DNA of 64,000 nucleotides from Filosporella fistucella (Eukaryota; Ascomycota; Leotiomycetes; Helotiales), in the NCBI GenBank assembly GCA_030077755.1, contig JAQJZZ010000018.1:2294001-2358000 (forward strand), read 5' to 3'. Shown piece by piece: positions 53,928 through 64,000 of this stretch. A program made the translations under genes and the position numbers. Each line of letters starts with the position of its first letter. The first letter of the stretch is position 1. The notes under the pieces were generated by a model that searched no databases, had not been told where the DNA came from, and was given only the letters and a program-made list of their open reading frames with translations.

Positions 53928-55646
53928 TGTGATGGCTTGTTGATCTGATCGTGAAAGTAGGATTGAAAGGAAAGGTTCTCGGTTTTTCTAGACACTACGA
54001 TTCGTCTGATGTTTCGCTATTTCCTTATTTGGCAAGCGTCAAGAGGAGTACAGGAGAATGTGTGCTCGATACCACCGCAGTCCAGCATTGAGAGAGTGTT
54101 TGATCGATACCACTGCAGTCTAGGCTTGAGAGAATGTGTTAATATCGCCTCAGTCATCGATAGCACCGTAGCCTAAGCTTGGGATAATGCGTAGTCAATA
54201 CCACCGCACAGCTGATTGATTATACGGCAGACCAGGCTTGAGAGAATATGCCTAAGATAATGTGTAATTGATACAGCCGCATAGCTGATCGATACCACAG
54301 TAGTCAAAGCTTGAGAGAATATGCTTGAGAGAATGTGTGATCGATATTAACGCACAATTAATGGATACTACCGCAGTCTAGGCTTGTGAGAATATATAAT
54401 CGCCATCAATGCCAATTAAACTTTAGAGAATACGTTATTGTTACCAATATAGAGCGAACTTGGGAGAATATAATTGTTATTACCGCAGACTAAGCTTGAG
54501 AGATTTTATAATCGATGACCACCCAGATTGAGCTTAAGAGAATGTGAGGCTAATACCACCCTAAACCAACCTCATCCTTATTATCAACTGATCTGGCAGG
54601 AGATTGAAGCCTATACAATAGACAATAAAGGATTCTGCTAGATGCGAATTCGCATTGATGTCTTTGTCATAGTATCTCAAGAGTCTTTTCAAGATCCCAC
54701 CTTATCTTTTTCTAGATTTATCGTATGTTGAATAGATAGGAAAGTTTGTAGATCAAAGAGGGCATAGCTATAATGCATAAAACGTGATAAAGGAGAGCTG
54801 TAAAGAACGCAGAAATTATTCTACTACGACTTCATATATATTCACAAGTCAAACATTAGCACTCCTTAAGGGGTTCTGTTATATCTATTGTATTAGTTGG
54901 CAAGCTTGACGAGAAGTATAATAGTTGAAATGATTGGTGTTTGGGATGCAATCTAACTATTTGTGTTTTGAGCGCATGTAGGAAGTATTGAGTAAAACAT
55001 GAATGCATATGAATCACACTACAGCTTGATGCAAGCATCCAACCTAAATAGCATTTGTATCTACGTAGAATCACACTACTTGAGCGCAGTCACAAGATGT
55101 ATCACTACAGCAGTTTGATTTGGATTCTCGTTTGCCTGTAAATTAGGCGAAGGGCGGTAAGGGGGATAGGTGATTGCCAAAATACACAGGCTGCCCACAG
55201 TCCATTTCTATGGAAATCCGCCGTAGTAGGACGATTTCATCGACTGAAGAGACAAATCCAGTTCCACTTCCTGAGGCGAATTCGCACCGACGTTCTTCTC
55301 GAAGACTTCAAGTAGACCAGGCTCTCCATTCCAAAACATGGTTTAGAGAAGGAAAAACTTATACTTAAAATTATACCACGGCTACCAGGAAGATAGATAT
55401 CCTACCCAACATTCCATTACCCCGCCCCCCTTAAGATTAGCGACATCATGTGACTCTTGTTGAATTCCCCGCTGTGGGTGTTTATCCAACGTCAGCAACC
55501 ACCAACCTTGATATACTGACTTGCACGCACGTCTCGAGCCCCATAAAACCGTTTCCACTCCCTCGCCTCGATGAGCTTAATCCATATACTCTTTGGCTCA
55601 TCTTCGGAGGTATAGCTCTGAACATCTGCTATCAGTCATCCAGGAC
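53928..55646. other. Gene-free region holding a degenerate tandem repeat
   Basis: No supported gene. The left half is the tandem repeat described separately. The right half (54600-55640) is intergenic and leads into the HET gene, and a possible non-coding 5' exon for that gene cannot be excluded (a GT...AG pair at 55610-55636). Confidence 0.45.
54050..54570. repeat. Degenerate tandem repeat (minisatellite-like)
   Basis: About eleven diverged copies of a unit of roughly 36-38 bp, some copies fused to about 70 bp. The unit has the common core GGCTTGAGAGAATGTG followed by a variable ATCGATACCACCGCAGTC part. Copies differ by substitutions, including C/T and G/A changes, and small indels. No open frame is associated. 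Confidence 0.75.
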
Positions 55647-57386
55647 ATGAGAAAAATGCTAAAGTCTGCCATGGGTCACCTGATGCGATCCGAGCGAGAA
55701 GACTTTTACCACCCTCTTGCCGGCCTGCATACCTTCCGTCTCTTAATTCTCGAACCAGGTCAGCTCTCCTCTCCGATTTCTATACGTCTCCAAGCCGTCG
55801 ATAGAGCCACTGCACCGGCTTATGATGCGATATCATACGTGTGGGGAGACCCGAAGCATACTGTCAGAATTTCATGCGATGGAAAGCCCTTAAAAATCAC
55901 CTTCAACTTGTACTGGGCTTTGGCTCGTATAAGGTCCGTGTCGTCTGAGAAAGTTCTTTGGGCTGACGCCATATGTATAAATCAATCTGATTTGGCTGAG
56001 CGGAGTCATCAGGTGACGCTCATGGCGGCTTTGTATGAGAATGCGAAACGAGTGTACATCTGCATGGGTGATGGAGATGGGAATGAGATTCAGGTACAAA
56101 CTGTCATTGGCGATGCAAAGAAGCTTAGCAGTGGAGGACAGTTCCCTATCTTGCAGAGAGAGCATCCGTTAGCAAATGATGGACGATGGCATGCTCTTGC
56201 AGTATTGACGCAGAATCCTTGGTTCTCGAGAGCCTGGGTGGTTCAAGAAGCAGCACTTGCTAAGGACCCGATTGTTCTTTATGGAAGAGCCGAGTTCGGA
56301 TATCGCGATCTTATCCGGATTCTTGGGTGGCTGAAAATTTCTCAGTGGGACATTCGATTTGAGATATCGAGCTTGTTCATTCATCTCGAGTGGGCAGATT
56401 GGACACCAAATGCGCATAATCCCGCGTACCAATTTGTGGATCTTTTGAGCCATGCGGCGCTACTGAATTGCACTGATCCCAGAGATAAGGTGTATGCATT
56501 CCTTGGTCATCAATTGGCGACGTCTTCGGAAGGATACACTTTAGTACGGCCGAATTATCAAAAGACACCAGCGCAGGTTTATCTTGAGTTGACCAAGGCT
56601 TTGATTCAGCAAAGTGGACTCAGGGTTCTTACAACAGTTGAACATACCCAAAGTACCATCAATGATACGTCGCCATCTTGGGTTACTAGATGGGATCTGC
56701 AGCTCGTAATGAACGATATTTTCAAAGTTCCAAATACACAATTTTGTGCGTCGGCTGGTTTGAATGCCAAGCAGGCGACAATTGTTGGTGAGAACCTTAT
56801 ACTTCAAGGGGTCATCCTTGATAGGATTCAAGAATCTTTCACTATCTACGTCAACAACCAAGCGATCAAATTCGAGGATAGCTCTACTGGTGTAGTTCAA
56901 GACTTCTGGGCGATTTTAGAAAAGCTAGGTGGGACGGGTAGCAGACGTTCTCCCTACAGCGACCCAGTTGGAGCTTTTTGTGCTACTCTTGGTATTGGAG
57001 GTACTAAAGTCGAGGCAGACACGAAGAGACTAGGAACTTACCTAGCTACAGTTTTGAGAAATGGAAGTCAGTCAGCGAGAAGCACTCTATCGCAAGAGCA
57101 GCAACACGATGCATCGGTGTACTTTGCTGCGCTGCATGCATATTGCGTAAATCGGAGATTTGCAATGACTGAAAAGGGGTTTTATGGGTTGGTACCGCTT
57201 CTGACGAGGCCAGGTGATGTATCTTGCATTTTGACCGGTGTTGATGTCCCTTTCATACTGAGGCCACATGCGGCTTCGAGGTATAAATTGCTCGGAGAGT
57301 CTTATATTCACGGCATAATGGAAGGGCAATGCTTAGGAATGTTGGAGAGGAAGGAGGTATTTGAGCAGACTGTCGTTGTTTGTTGA
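55647..57386 (+). CDS. HET-domain protein, second copy in the window
   Basis: A heterokaryon-incompatibility family protein of 579 residues in one exon from ATG 55647 (MRKMLKSAMGHL). The frame is open further upstream but without ATG. The domain starts at residue ~55: YDAISYVWGDPKHTVRI, then LYWALARIRSVSSEKVLWADAICINQSDLAERSHQVTLM, the classic second HET block, and ENAKRVYICMGDG. The third block is NPWFSRAWVVQEAALAKDPIVLYG. The C-terminal part carries CTDPRDKVYAFLG, the region following the HET domain in this subfamily, and ends EQTVVVC. It is more canonical in blocks 1-3 than the HET gene at 36889-39414. No NACHT or ankyrin gene lies next to it. Confidence 0.9.
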   Translation: MRKMLKSAMGHLMRSEREDFYHPLAGLHTFRLLILEPGQLSSPISIRLQAVDRATAPAYDAISYVWGDPKHTVRISCDGKPLKITFNLYWALARIRSVSSEKVLWADAICINQSDLAERSHQVTLMAALYENAKRVYICMGDGDGNEIQVQTVIGDAKKLSSGGQFPILQREHPLANDGRWHALAVLTQNPWFSRAWVVQEAALAKDPIVLYGRAEFGYRDLIRILGWLKISQWDIRFEISSLFIHLEWADWTPNAHNPAYQFVDLLSHAALLNCTDPRDKVYAFLGHQLATSSEGYTLVRPNYQKTPAQVYLELTKALIQQSGLRVLTTVEHTQSTINDTSPSWVTRWDLQLVMNDIFKVPNTQFCASAGLNAKQATIVGENLILQGVILDRIQESFTIYVNNQAIKFEDSSTGVVQDFWAILEKLGGTGSRRSPYSDPVGAFCATLGIGGTKVEADTKRLGTYLATVLRNGSQSARSTLSQEQQHDASVYFAALHAYCVNRRFAMTEKGFYGLVPLLTRPGDVSCILTGVDVPFILRPHAASRYKLLGESYIHGIMEGQCLGMLERKEVFEQTVVVC

Positions 57387-58239
57387 AGATCTCAGGCGTG
57401 GCAGGTTTCGCTGTCATTAACGTCAACTCTCGCTGCAAAGGAGCATACCGCACTCGATCTTCTGCAGAAAACGATACCGCCTGACGAAGAGCAAAGATGA
57501 TCACAAGTAAATTCTGGTACCAAGTATGATACAAGCATGACAGAGCACTCGCAATGCATTATGTGTTTGCTTCATGATTCTAATCTCGCACCAGATGCCA
57601 TCCTTGAAGCCGTTGCCATGAGGCAAAAGAAGATGGAGGAACCCACAAGCAAGGAAAGGGAAAGAAACACTCAACGAATAAAAGTTCATGCAGTGGATGA
57701 TAGATCAATATGCTCGTCAATTGCATTCTGTAGAAGAGCTCAGATGGAAAGCATCAGGTATGAAGATTGGAAGAAATAGCAAAAAACTCTGGTACCCCCT
57801 TTGACATGGGAATACCTTAGAAAAACTGTTCGGTTTTTTTAAGTCGCGAATATGGTGAGTCATTTTTCGACCGGCCGATTCTGCGTAATTTTCTTTTCTA
57901 TCGAACTCGGGATCTCCTGAATATTAGTTATTTTTTTTTCCTGTTAGTTGAGAGGATTTGACTTACTTTTTTATAAACTTGTTCTTGCCCATCGGGCCAA
58001 ATGGCTTCTCCAACTGCGCCCCGATTGACAATGAGCTCCCTATCTAAGTAAATAAGCCATTAGTGATTCAACTTCGTCTGACACGATACCTTGCGGTAAT
58101 TCCTTTTTGGATTGGGCTCAATTCCTCGGCTTATAACAATGGCGCCAAAATAGGTAATTTCGCACACCAAATACTCGAACAGTGATACATGAAATCATGA
58201 AATTCGTATCAAATGCTCTAGACTCTGTACATGGTGGCT
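57387..58239. other. Intergenic, no supported gene
   Basis: Between the HET gene and the protease pseudogene. An 80-codon plus frame at 57537-57779 has no motif. Confidence 0.45.
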
Positions 58240-59556
58240 TCAAATCTTCTTGTTCGCAAATCCTATCCTAGGCGCCTGTTTCGCAGTCTCCATATCAAAA
58301 ACAACAAACTGAGCTTTGAGCAAAACATCCCCAAAAATGCTGAACGGCAAATACCCCTCTTTGGCTTTGTATCCCTCCATAGCGCCAAAACGAATTTCAG
58401 CGCTCCGTAGTTCATATACGAACCTGGTACCACTCCTCTATAGGTGCCAAAACCAAATATCAATGTTGGCTGTGAGGCGATACAAGGGAAAATATACACT
58501 CCAACTGCGGGCTCCATGTACGCGTTCTTGACCTGTCCCAAATAGACTTTCACAATTGAGATAGGTAAGAGGAGAAGTGTCGTGCCTGTATCAGCAATAG
58601 CATCGATAGGGCACGAAATGAAGGCGCCAGTCCCAATCTGATACCCACTTCCCATGAACTCCCAGAATCCTTTCTCGGTGATCACAGGGGTATATGTGAT
58701 ACTTCCTGTATAGGCGCCTGCATCAATCCATCCGAAACCATATGACCCAGTCCCTCCTTTGTTCAGATTGGCCGTAAAGACAGGGAGATTAAGAGAGGAT
58801 TTCATGTTCTCTATCCACGTCTTTTGCTGAGTTAGAAGAACAGTGATTAGATTAGAGAACGAGAGTCCGAGTATACCAAAGGAGGCAGAGACGGCAGTTA
58901 AGGAAGATGATACTTGTAGAGCTGCCTCGATGGCTTGAGTTGCGAATGAGATGCCGCCTATAGTGACTTTATCAGAATAGACCACACCCGAGCACCAGGA
59001 GCCGTCGCCGTAGTTTATAGACCAGGTGACGGACTTAATGGGTTTGGAGGCGTTCGACTTTGAAGGATTGTAAAGCTTTTGCCAGCAACAGATTTTAGCG
59101 CCGTGAGGGTAGAAAAGGCCCAGCTACTACAGTTAGCATTCGGTATGCTCTGAGTTGCTTCTGGGCAAAGGTAACATACGAATCTGCAGAGCCAGTATCA
59201 AAATCCAATGGTAGAGTTTGAGCTGGGGTTCCAATTTGTATCTGACATATGTACTCTCTATCATAAGCAAAAGGCCAAGCATTAGCAGGAACACTACCGC
59301 TGACCCCTGCAGCATTCACAAATGCTACTGGTACTTCAAGGCTGAATCGATCGCCGAATTTTCGAAGTGCTCGCTGATAAGCTGCTGGGCCATTGCCAGC
59401 TGCTTCAAGATAATTCGGATTCGGTATTTGAGTAATTGTGAATGAATCTTGGCGGCTTTTCGGATGTGGGATATGGGGACTGGGAAGAGCAGAAACAAAT
59501 ATTATAGAACATAGAATGCAAAAATCCTGGCTCGCAAGGACAGAAGATGAAAACAT
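58240..59556 (-). pseudogene. Pepsin-like aspartic protease (A1) with two frameshifts
   Basis: Homologous to secreted aspergillopepsin/penicillopepsin proteases. Exon 1 (59180-59556) encodes a signal-like N-terminus, a propeptide and the first active site DFDTGSAD. The intron ends at a NAGNAG acceptor (TAGTAG), giving SWAFSTLTALKSVAG. The frame is then lost near 59077-59080 in an A-run: the expected continuation KLYNPSKSNAS is one base out of phase. The middle frame is good: YGDGSWCSG, SFGILGLSFS, the second active site AIADTGTTLLLLP. Near 58395-58397 the same -1 shift occurs again, and the family block FSIFGDVLLKAQFVVFD plus the terminus are in the next frame, ending at the TGA at 58240. Both catalytic Asp motifs are intact. 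Either a young pseudogene or two assembly errors in short homopolymers. Confidence 0.8.
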
Positions 59557-60097
59557 ACTGCAAGCTTGTGGGGATTACTTCTTCATCCAATTACATTGGA
59601 AACGATCTGCAAGATAAAAGAAGAAGTACGGGATGGGGAGGGAGAACTGTGGAATGTCAAATGCAAATAATGGTGGCGGGTGTTCTGGAAGCCGGTGGTG
59701 GCTGAAGGTATAGATGTTGTAACATCCAATTCTCGGAAATGACTACTATCAAGGGGAAATGTATAACGCGACGTGAACTTTCGCGTCGATATCGATTGTG
59801 AGATAAGATTGGCTTTCCGTGGATTGTAATGATTTGGTGGCCGCAGACTCCCGGATCGTCGGCCGATATCCTACAATTTCAGCACTTCGAAAGTTCAAGA
59901 CACAAACTTTTGTAAACTTTTGAAATTTCCTTTTCTCACAGATCCTTCACGATAATGTTCACTTCCCGAACACTCAATTCGACGTTTCCATAGGCACTTA
60001 GCATTCATAAGCATCTATGTCACAGAATGCAGCCAGTTCGCCCATCCAGAAAGCAAATCGAAACCCCAGCCCATGCCATGCAAATAACAACCATCCT
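59557..60097. other. Intergenic, no gene seen
   Basis: Upstream region of the protease pseudogene and 3' flank of RPS5. Nothing recognised. Confidence 0.5.
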
Positions 60098-60900
60098 TTA
60101 CCGATTGGACTTGGCGACACGCTCCAACTCATCCTTCTTCTTGATGGCGTAGGAGTTACTGCTTCCCTTTGCAGCATTGATCAATTCTTCGGCCAAGCAC
60201 TCAGCGACGGACTTGACGTTACGGAAAGCAGCTTCGCGGGCACCAATTGTGAGGAGAGCGATAGCTTGGTTGACACGGCGGAGAGGAGAGACATCGACGG
60301 CTTGACGACGGACGGTACCAGCTGAACCGATACGGGTGGAATCTTCACGAGGACCGCAGTTAACGATGGCGTCAACAGCAACTTGGATTGGGTTCTGGTC
60401 GGTCATGATGTGAATCTGCAGTAATTAGTTATGCCCCTCACTAGTTGTAGACTCGACATACGATCTCGAAGGAGTGTGCGACGATGCGGACAGCCATGAG
60501 CTTCTTTCCGTTGTTGCGACCGTTCATCATCAGGGAGTTGGTAAGACGCTCGATGATGGGGCATTGTGCCTTTCTGAATCGCTTTTGGGCGTATCGGCCG
60601 GCAGAGTGAGAGATGTACACTGGCGCACGGATTTGGATGTAATCGCTGGACAAGAGATATGTTAGCTAAAATTTCGCATTGCGGTCAATCTGTTCCCAGA
60701 TTCTCAAGCCCCCCTCCCAATATATCCCCTCGAATGCCCTTCTGTAGGAATCCTTACGTCAAAGAGATGTCCCGAATTTCAACATCTTCGTACGACCACC
60801 GATTGAAGAGTTTAATTGATCCAATTTCCTCAGTAACCTCCTTGGGAAGGACTTGGTAGCCAGCGACGGCCTCGACTTCGATATCTCCAGAGTCAGACAT
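60098..60900 (-). CDS. rps5: 40S ribosomal protein uS7 (RPS5)
   Basis: A structural protein of the small ribosomal subunit head, contacting the mRNA exit channel and the E site. Three exons (60758-60900, 60462-60645, 60098-60415) sum to 645 nt, 214 residues, close to the usual size. The sequence starts [10 protein letters not shown] and contains [57 protein letters not shown], then the C-terminal uS7 signature [20 protein letters not shown], and ends LERVAKSNR. Introns are 112 and 46 nt with clean GT-AG borders. Head-to-head with RPS25 over 287 bp. High constitutive expression is expected for the family. Confidence 0.96.
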
Positions 60901-61187
60901 GATGGCGATGTTGACTTGGTGTTGTGGATTCGGTATTGGAGTCGTAAATTGTCGTGAGGCAGTCGCGGTGGATTCAAAAATTATCTCGAATTCGATGTGA
61001 GGAGCTAGAGCAGGATTAGCTTAGTTCGCGAGTCTTGAGGGCTGCTTGCACTCAAGCCCTGGGTGGGGTCATGTGATGCTCCGCTTTTTGGCTAAGCGAA
61101 TTTTCAAAGTGCAGGACCTTTTTCGGATTTTGACGACTTCAAGACCGACATTCGAACTCTCACGACAATCACACCGAATCCGTCATC
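60901..61187. promoter_or_regulatory. Bidirectional promoter of rps5 and rps25
   Basis: 287 bp separate the two ribosomal-protein start codons. It contains a GC-rich block (around 61050-61085) with AGCCCTGGGTGGGG followed by TCATGTGATG, which could hold ribosomal-gene factor sites. Specific factors are not identified. Confidence 0.5.
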
Positions 61188-61802
61188 ATGGGTACGTCTG
61201 CAACTGATGGTCTCTACGATGTTCAAGGTGCTGGACGGGGAATTATTGATCTTGCGACTGCGAGATTGATGTTCGCGTCTTGCCCCTCATCTGGAGAACC
61301 TCATTGAAGATATACTAACATTGCACAGCTCCAGCGAACACCGGTGCGAAGAAAGCTAAGAAGAAGTGGTCCAAGGGAAAGGTTAAGGACAAGGCCCAAC
61401 ACGGTACGTCGAATGTTACATTCTTGAGGGGTTTGGCAGGCGATCAGCTTTCTAGCTGCGCTGGAGTTACTCGTCTTCCAGCTTCCCATTCAGACATTCA
61501 AGATCCATACTAATTGAGAAAAACCGTTAGCTGTCATTCTTGATAAAGCCACAAGCGATAAATTATACAAGGATGTTCAATCATACCGTCTCATTACCGT
61601 TGCCACACTCGTCGACAGACTAAAGATCAATGGATCATTAGCACGGAGATGTTTGGCAGATTTGGAGGAGAAGGGACAGATCAAGAAGGTTGTCGGACAC
61701 AGCAAGTTGGCTATCTACAGTATGTTTTCTGGGAAGTGAATGCGTATACAAAGGTCATCCTACTAATTTATTTCAGCTCGTGCCGTTGCTGCTGCGGAAT
61801 AA
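61188..61802 (+). CDS. rps25: 40S ribosomal protein eS25 (RPS25)
   Basis: A small-subunit ribosomal protein near the tRNA E site. Four exons: 61188-61191, 61329-61403, 61531-61719 and 61777-61802. They sum to 294 nt, 97 residues. The first coding exon is only 4 nt (ATG plus one base). Splicing gives MAPANTGAKKAKKKWSKGKV, a basic N-terminal tail. The winged-helix part is LDKATSDKLYKDVQSYRLIT, then VDRLKINGSLARRCLADLEE and GHSKLAIYTRAV. The ending AAE is followed by TAA. Introns are 137, 127 and 57 nt, longer than in most genes here, as is usual for fungal ribosomal-protein genes. Confidence 0.95.
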
Positions 61803-62517
61803 GCTTTCTACACTCCTGTTACGATGTCACGACCAACCACTCTCCTTGCGAGCCGAACCTTTTGATATGGGGTAGAATTGGCGGTTGAAGGGAATGGATT
61901 GGGCATTTGCAAATGGGCATGGGGACTTGTTTTCGGTGTAGCATATCCAATCGAAGCTTCTGCAACAAGATGGCGTTCTGACAATAAAATTGGTCTGGAA
62001 ATCATTTGTGTGATGACATGAAATGATTGGTGTGTTAGTCACGGAAATACCATAATTGAAACGGACACTCCTTCGGACCATCAAGACTTGACACCATTTA
62101 GTAGAGATGTACCAATGCGAACAGCTGCAATTACCTGTTGCATTATTTCCAGCAACATCAATCGGGATTTGATTGTTGCATGGTTGAGCTGCTGAGATCA
62201 TCCCAATTAACATGAAGCAAAAAGCATATACGAAACCCGACTCACAACCCCTCTATCCCGAATTTCCTCTCCATTCCATAAAACGAGTTGAAAGCAGTTC
62301 ACAAGTCGTATTTCAATACCAATTATCAATTCCCCCCTCCCAGATCATCAAGCTCAGATCGCCCTCTCCACAAGGCTAATGACGAGGCCGAGGCTAAACA
62401 CATAACACCACATCTCCTCTCCAAATCACAACCACGTTAATCTCACCACCTCTCTCCCCATTTACCCCCTTCTTCCATCCTTTCGAAATTCCTCCCAAAT
62501 CCCAAGAATCACACAAA
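61803..62517. other. Intergenic, promoter side of the MAPR gene
   Basis: No supported gene. A 128-codon minus frame (61827-62213) overlaps the RPS25 3' flank and has no motif. The 100 bp before the ATG at 62518 are C-rich on the plus strand. Confidence 0.45.
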
Positions 62518-63542
62518 ATGTCCTCCGCATCCACCGTCCGCGAGCGCCGGAAAGCTGACACCCCAGCCTCACCTTCGAAGCCCAAATCAGCGGCATCTCG
62601 CGCCGCCGCAGAAGATAGCGCATTCTCTCTCCTCGATATAGCACGTACCATTGTCTTGCTTGCGCTTCTAGGAGGCGCAGTATCTTATTTCGTGACAAGA
62701 GAGACAGCCGTATTTGGACTCAAAAGGCCGGAATGGACTAGATTGGCAAAGATACGGAGTTGGGTTGTATGTTCATCTTGTCTTTCTTCTGAGTTCCCCC
62801 ATGCGATTCCGGTGCGTGATAGGTTGCCTTACTGTAATAAAATGGCTTGTAGTGGAATTGGAAGAACGTATTGGGAATAGGATCATAATTAGATACAGTT
62901 ACTGATATCTGGAATTGAGCAGGAAGGACCAAAACAATACACCGATGCAGACCTCGTAGCCTACGACGGCACCAACCCCGATTTACCTCTCCTCCTCGCT
63001 CTTAATGGCTCCATCTACGACGTATCAGCTGGTCGCCGTCATTACGGACCAGGCGGCTCGTACCATGTCTTTGCAGGCAAAGATGCCAGTCGTGCATTTG
63101 TTACAAGTTGTTTTGATACGGACGCGAACCCTGATATGAGAGGGGTGGAGGAGATGTATATTCCTATGGATAACGAGGAAGTGGATAGTCTGTATACGAA
63201 AGGCCAATTGAAGATTATGAGGCAGCAAGAGAGGAAGAAAGCGAAGGAACAGGTGCATGCTGCGTTGAAGCATTGGTATGTTCTTCTTCATTTGGTGCTG
63301 CTCTTGTTTAGATTGGAGCTGGAAGGAATACTTAAGACAGATGAGAGGAGAACAGAGTTATGCAAGGCTAATATTTTTTGATGGGATATAGGGTCGATTT
63401 CTTCGAGAACAGCCCAAAGTACCCCAAAATCGGAATGGTGAAGAGAGAACAAGGTTGGGAGACCAAGGGACCAGCTCCAACCTTGTGTAAGAGAGCCGCT
63501 GAGGGACGACCTACCAGCAGGAAGAGACCTGGTGAGAAATAG
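62518..63542 (+). CDS. Membrane-anchored cytochrome-b5-like heme-binding protein (MAPR/Dap1-type)
   Basis: A membrane-associated progesterone-receptor family protein. The yeast relative Dap1 binds heme and supports cytochrome P450 enzymes of sterol synthesis in the ER. Three exons (62518-62766, 62923-63275, 63392-63542) sum to 753 nt, 250 residues. A disordered N-terminus is followed by one transmembrane helix (IARTIVLLALLGGAVSYFV, residues ~42-60). The cytochrome-b5-like domain spans about residues 85-165: YTDADLVAYDGTNPDLPLLL, LNGSIYDVSAGRRHYGPGGS and YHVFAGKDASRAFVTSCFD, with the Tyr expected to ligate heme just before HVFAGKDASR. A basic C-terminal tail ends RKRPGEK. It is longer than Dap1 because of N- and C-terminal extensions. 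Start chosen at the first ATG with ACAAAATG context. Confidence 0.88.
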
Positions 63543-64000
63543 ATGATGTGATACCCTCGTGTCGCTTCAAAATAGAACGAAAGGAAGGAAAGGAAAAGTT
63601 TGGATCTGTATATATTTTAGGGATTGGATAGATTGGAGGAATGGGACTGGGTCGGATTGTATAGGCAGCTTATATATTAGGTGACGGTGACTCCCATTTT
63701 GTTCTGGCACTTCCTCATTTATGGTAAGTGATTCATTATCTTCAACATCACTTCAGCATCCCCTTTCACACCTGAAGAGTAGGAAGAGATTTGGAATAAA
63801 CGATGCCAGCACCGGGAGGCCACTTCTGAGGGCAATCTTACGCCCATGGGACATTGTTGATGCTACCCCAGTATGATATAATTCTGAGAGTAACTTCTAC
63901 ACATTATTTTTCAAGTAGCCATTACACATCGAATACAGATATTTATTTTGAAAATAAGTTGCAGGTAGAGAACTGGAAACTGTGTTTTATCATGTGATGT
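63543..64000. other. 3' flank, no gene seen
   Basis: Downstream of the MAPR gene to the window edge. No supported frame. Confidence 0.5.

Overview
The window is a euchromatic stretch of a filamentous ascomycete (Pezizomycotina) chromosome. The evidence is that most genes are cut by 40-70 nt introns with GTRNGT donors and CTRAY-like branch points, and that the gene content is typical of these fungi: HET-domain proteins, Pth11-like receptors (one with a CFEM domain), a GH76 mannanase, a Zn2Cys6 regulator, tyrosinase, DUF1996, a small secreted Cys-rich protein and a Tc1/mariner element. A Leotiomycetes origin is possible, but I cannot establish it from sequence alone. No rRNA, tRNA, CRISPR array or bacterial-type operon was found.

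Layout. 1-6 kb: the start of a minus-strand membrane protein at the left edge, a GH76 mannanase and a CFEM-GPCR. 6-8.5 kb: no supportable gene. 8.5-14.7 kb: a possible small metabolic cluster made of a Zn2Cys6 activator (with a GC-AG intron inside the zinc cluster), a divergent isocitrate-lyase-family enzyme whose catalytic loop has been replaced, and a class I/II aminotransferase divergent from it. 15.9-19.6 kb: an ACS-family transporter divergent from an HpcH/HpaI aldolase-like protein. 20.9-27.3 kb: a GRF zinc-finger protein, the ER Hsp70 Lhs1 (C-terminal HDEL) and a GNAT acetyltransferase. 29-33.5 kb: a large membrane/extracellular protein of unknown function and a secreted DUF1996 protein. 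33.8-39.4 kb: an ankyrin-repeat protein with an N-terminal helical domain, head-to-head with a HET-domain protein, the most plausible recognition/incompatibility-type locus here. 39.5-47.2 kb: a hypothetical protein, an O-fucosyltransferase-like type II membrane protein with a 16-nt microexon, an ExoIII-type AP endonuclease, a secreted Cys-rich protein and a tyrosinase. 47.8-49.7 kb: an apparently intact Tc1-type transposon (74-bp perfect TIRs, TA duplication, intact DD34E ORF) that interrupts a host reading frame. 50.8-55.6 kb: a second Pth11-like receptor, a small hypothetical gene with a duplicated splice-acceptor region, and a degenerate tandem repeat. 55.6-64 kb: a second HET protein, an aspartic protease broken by two -1 frameshifts, the head-to-head ribosomal protein genes uS7/RPS5 and eS25/RPS25, and a membrane-anchored cytochrome-b5-like (MAPR/Dap1-type) protein.

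Exon boundaries were worked out by eye from splice consensus, frame and family alignment. For most multi-exon genes the summed exon length is a multiple of three and rebuilds conserved motifs. Protein families were recognised from motifs and memory of the families, with no database search.
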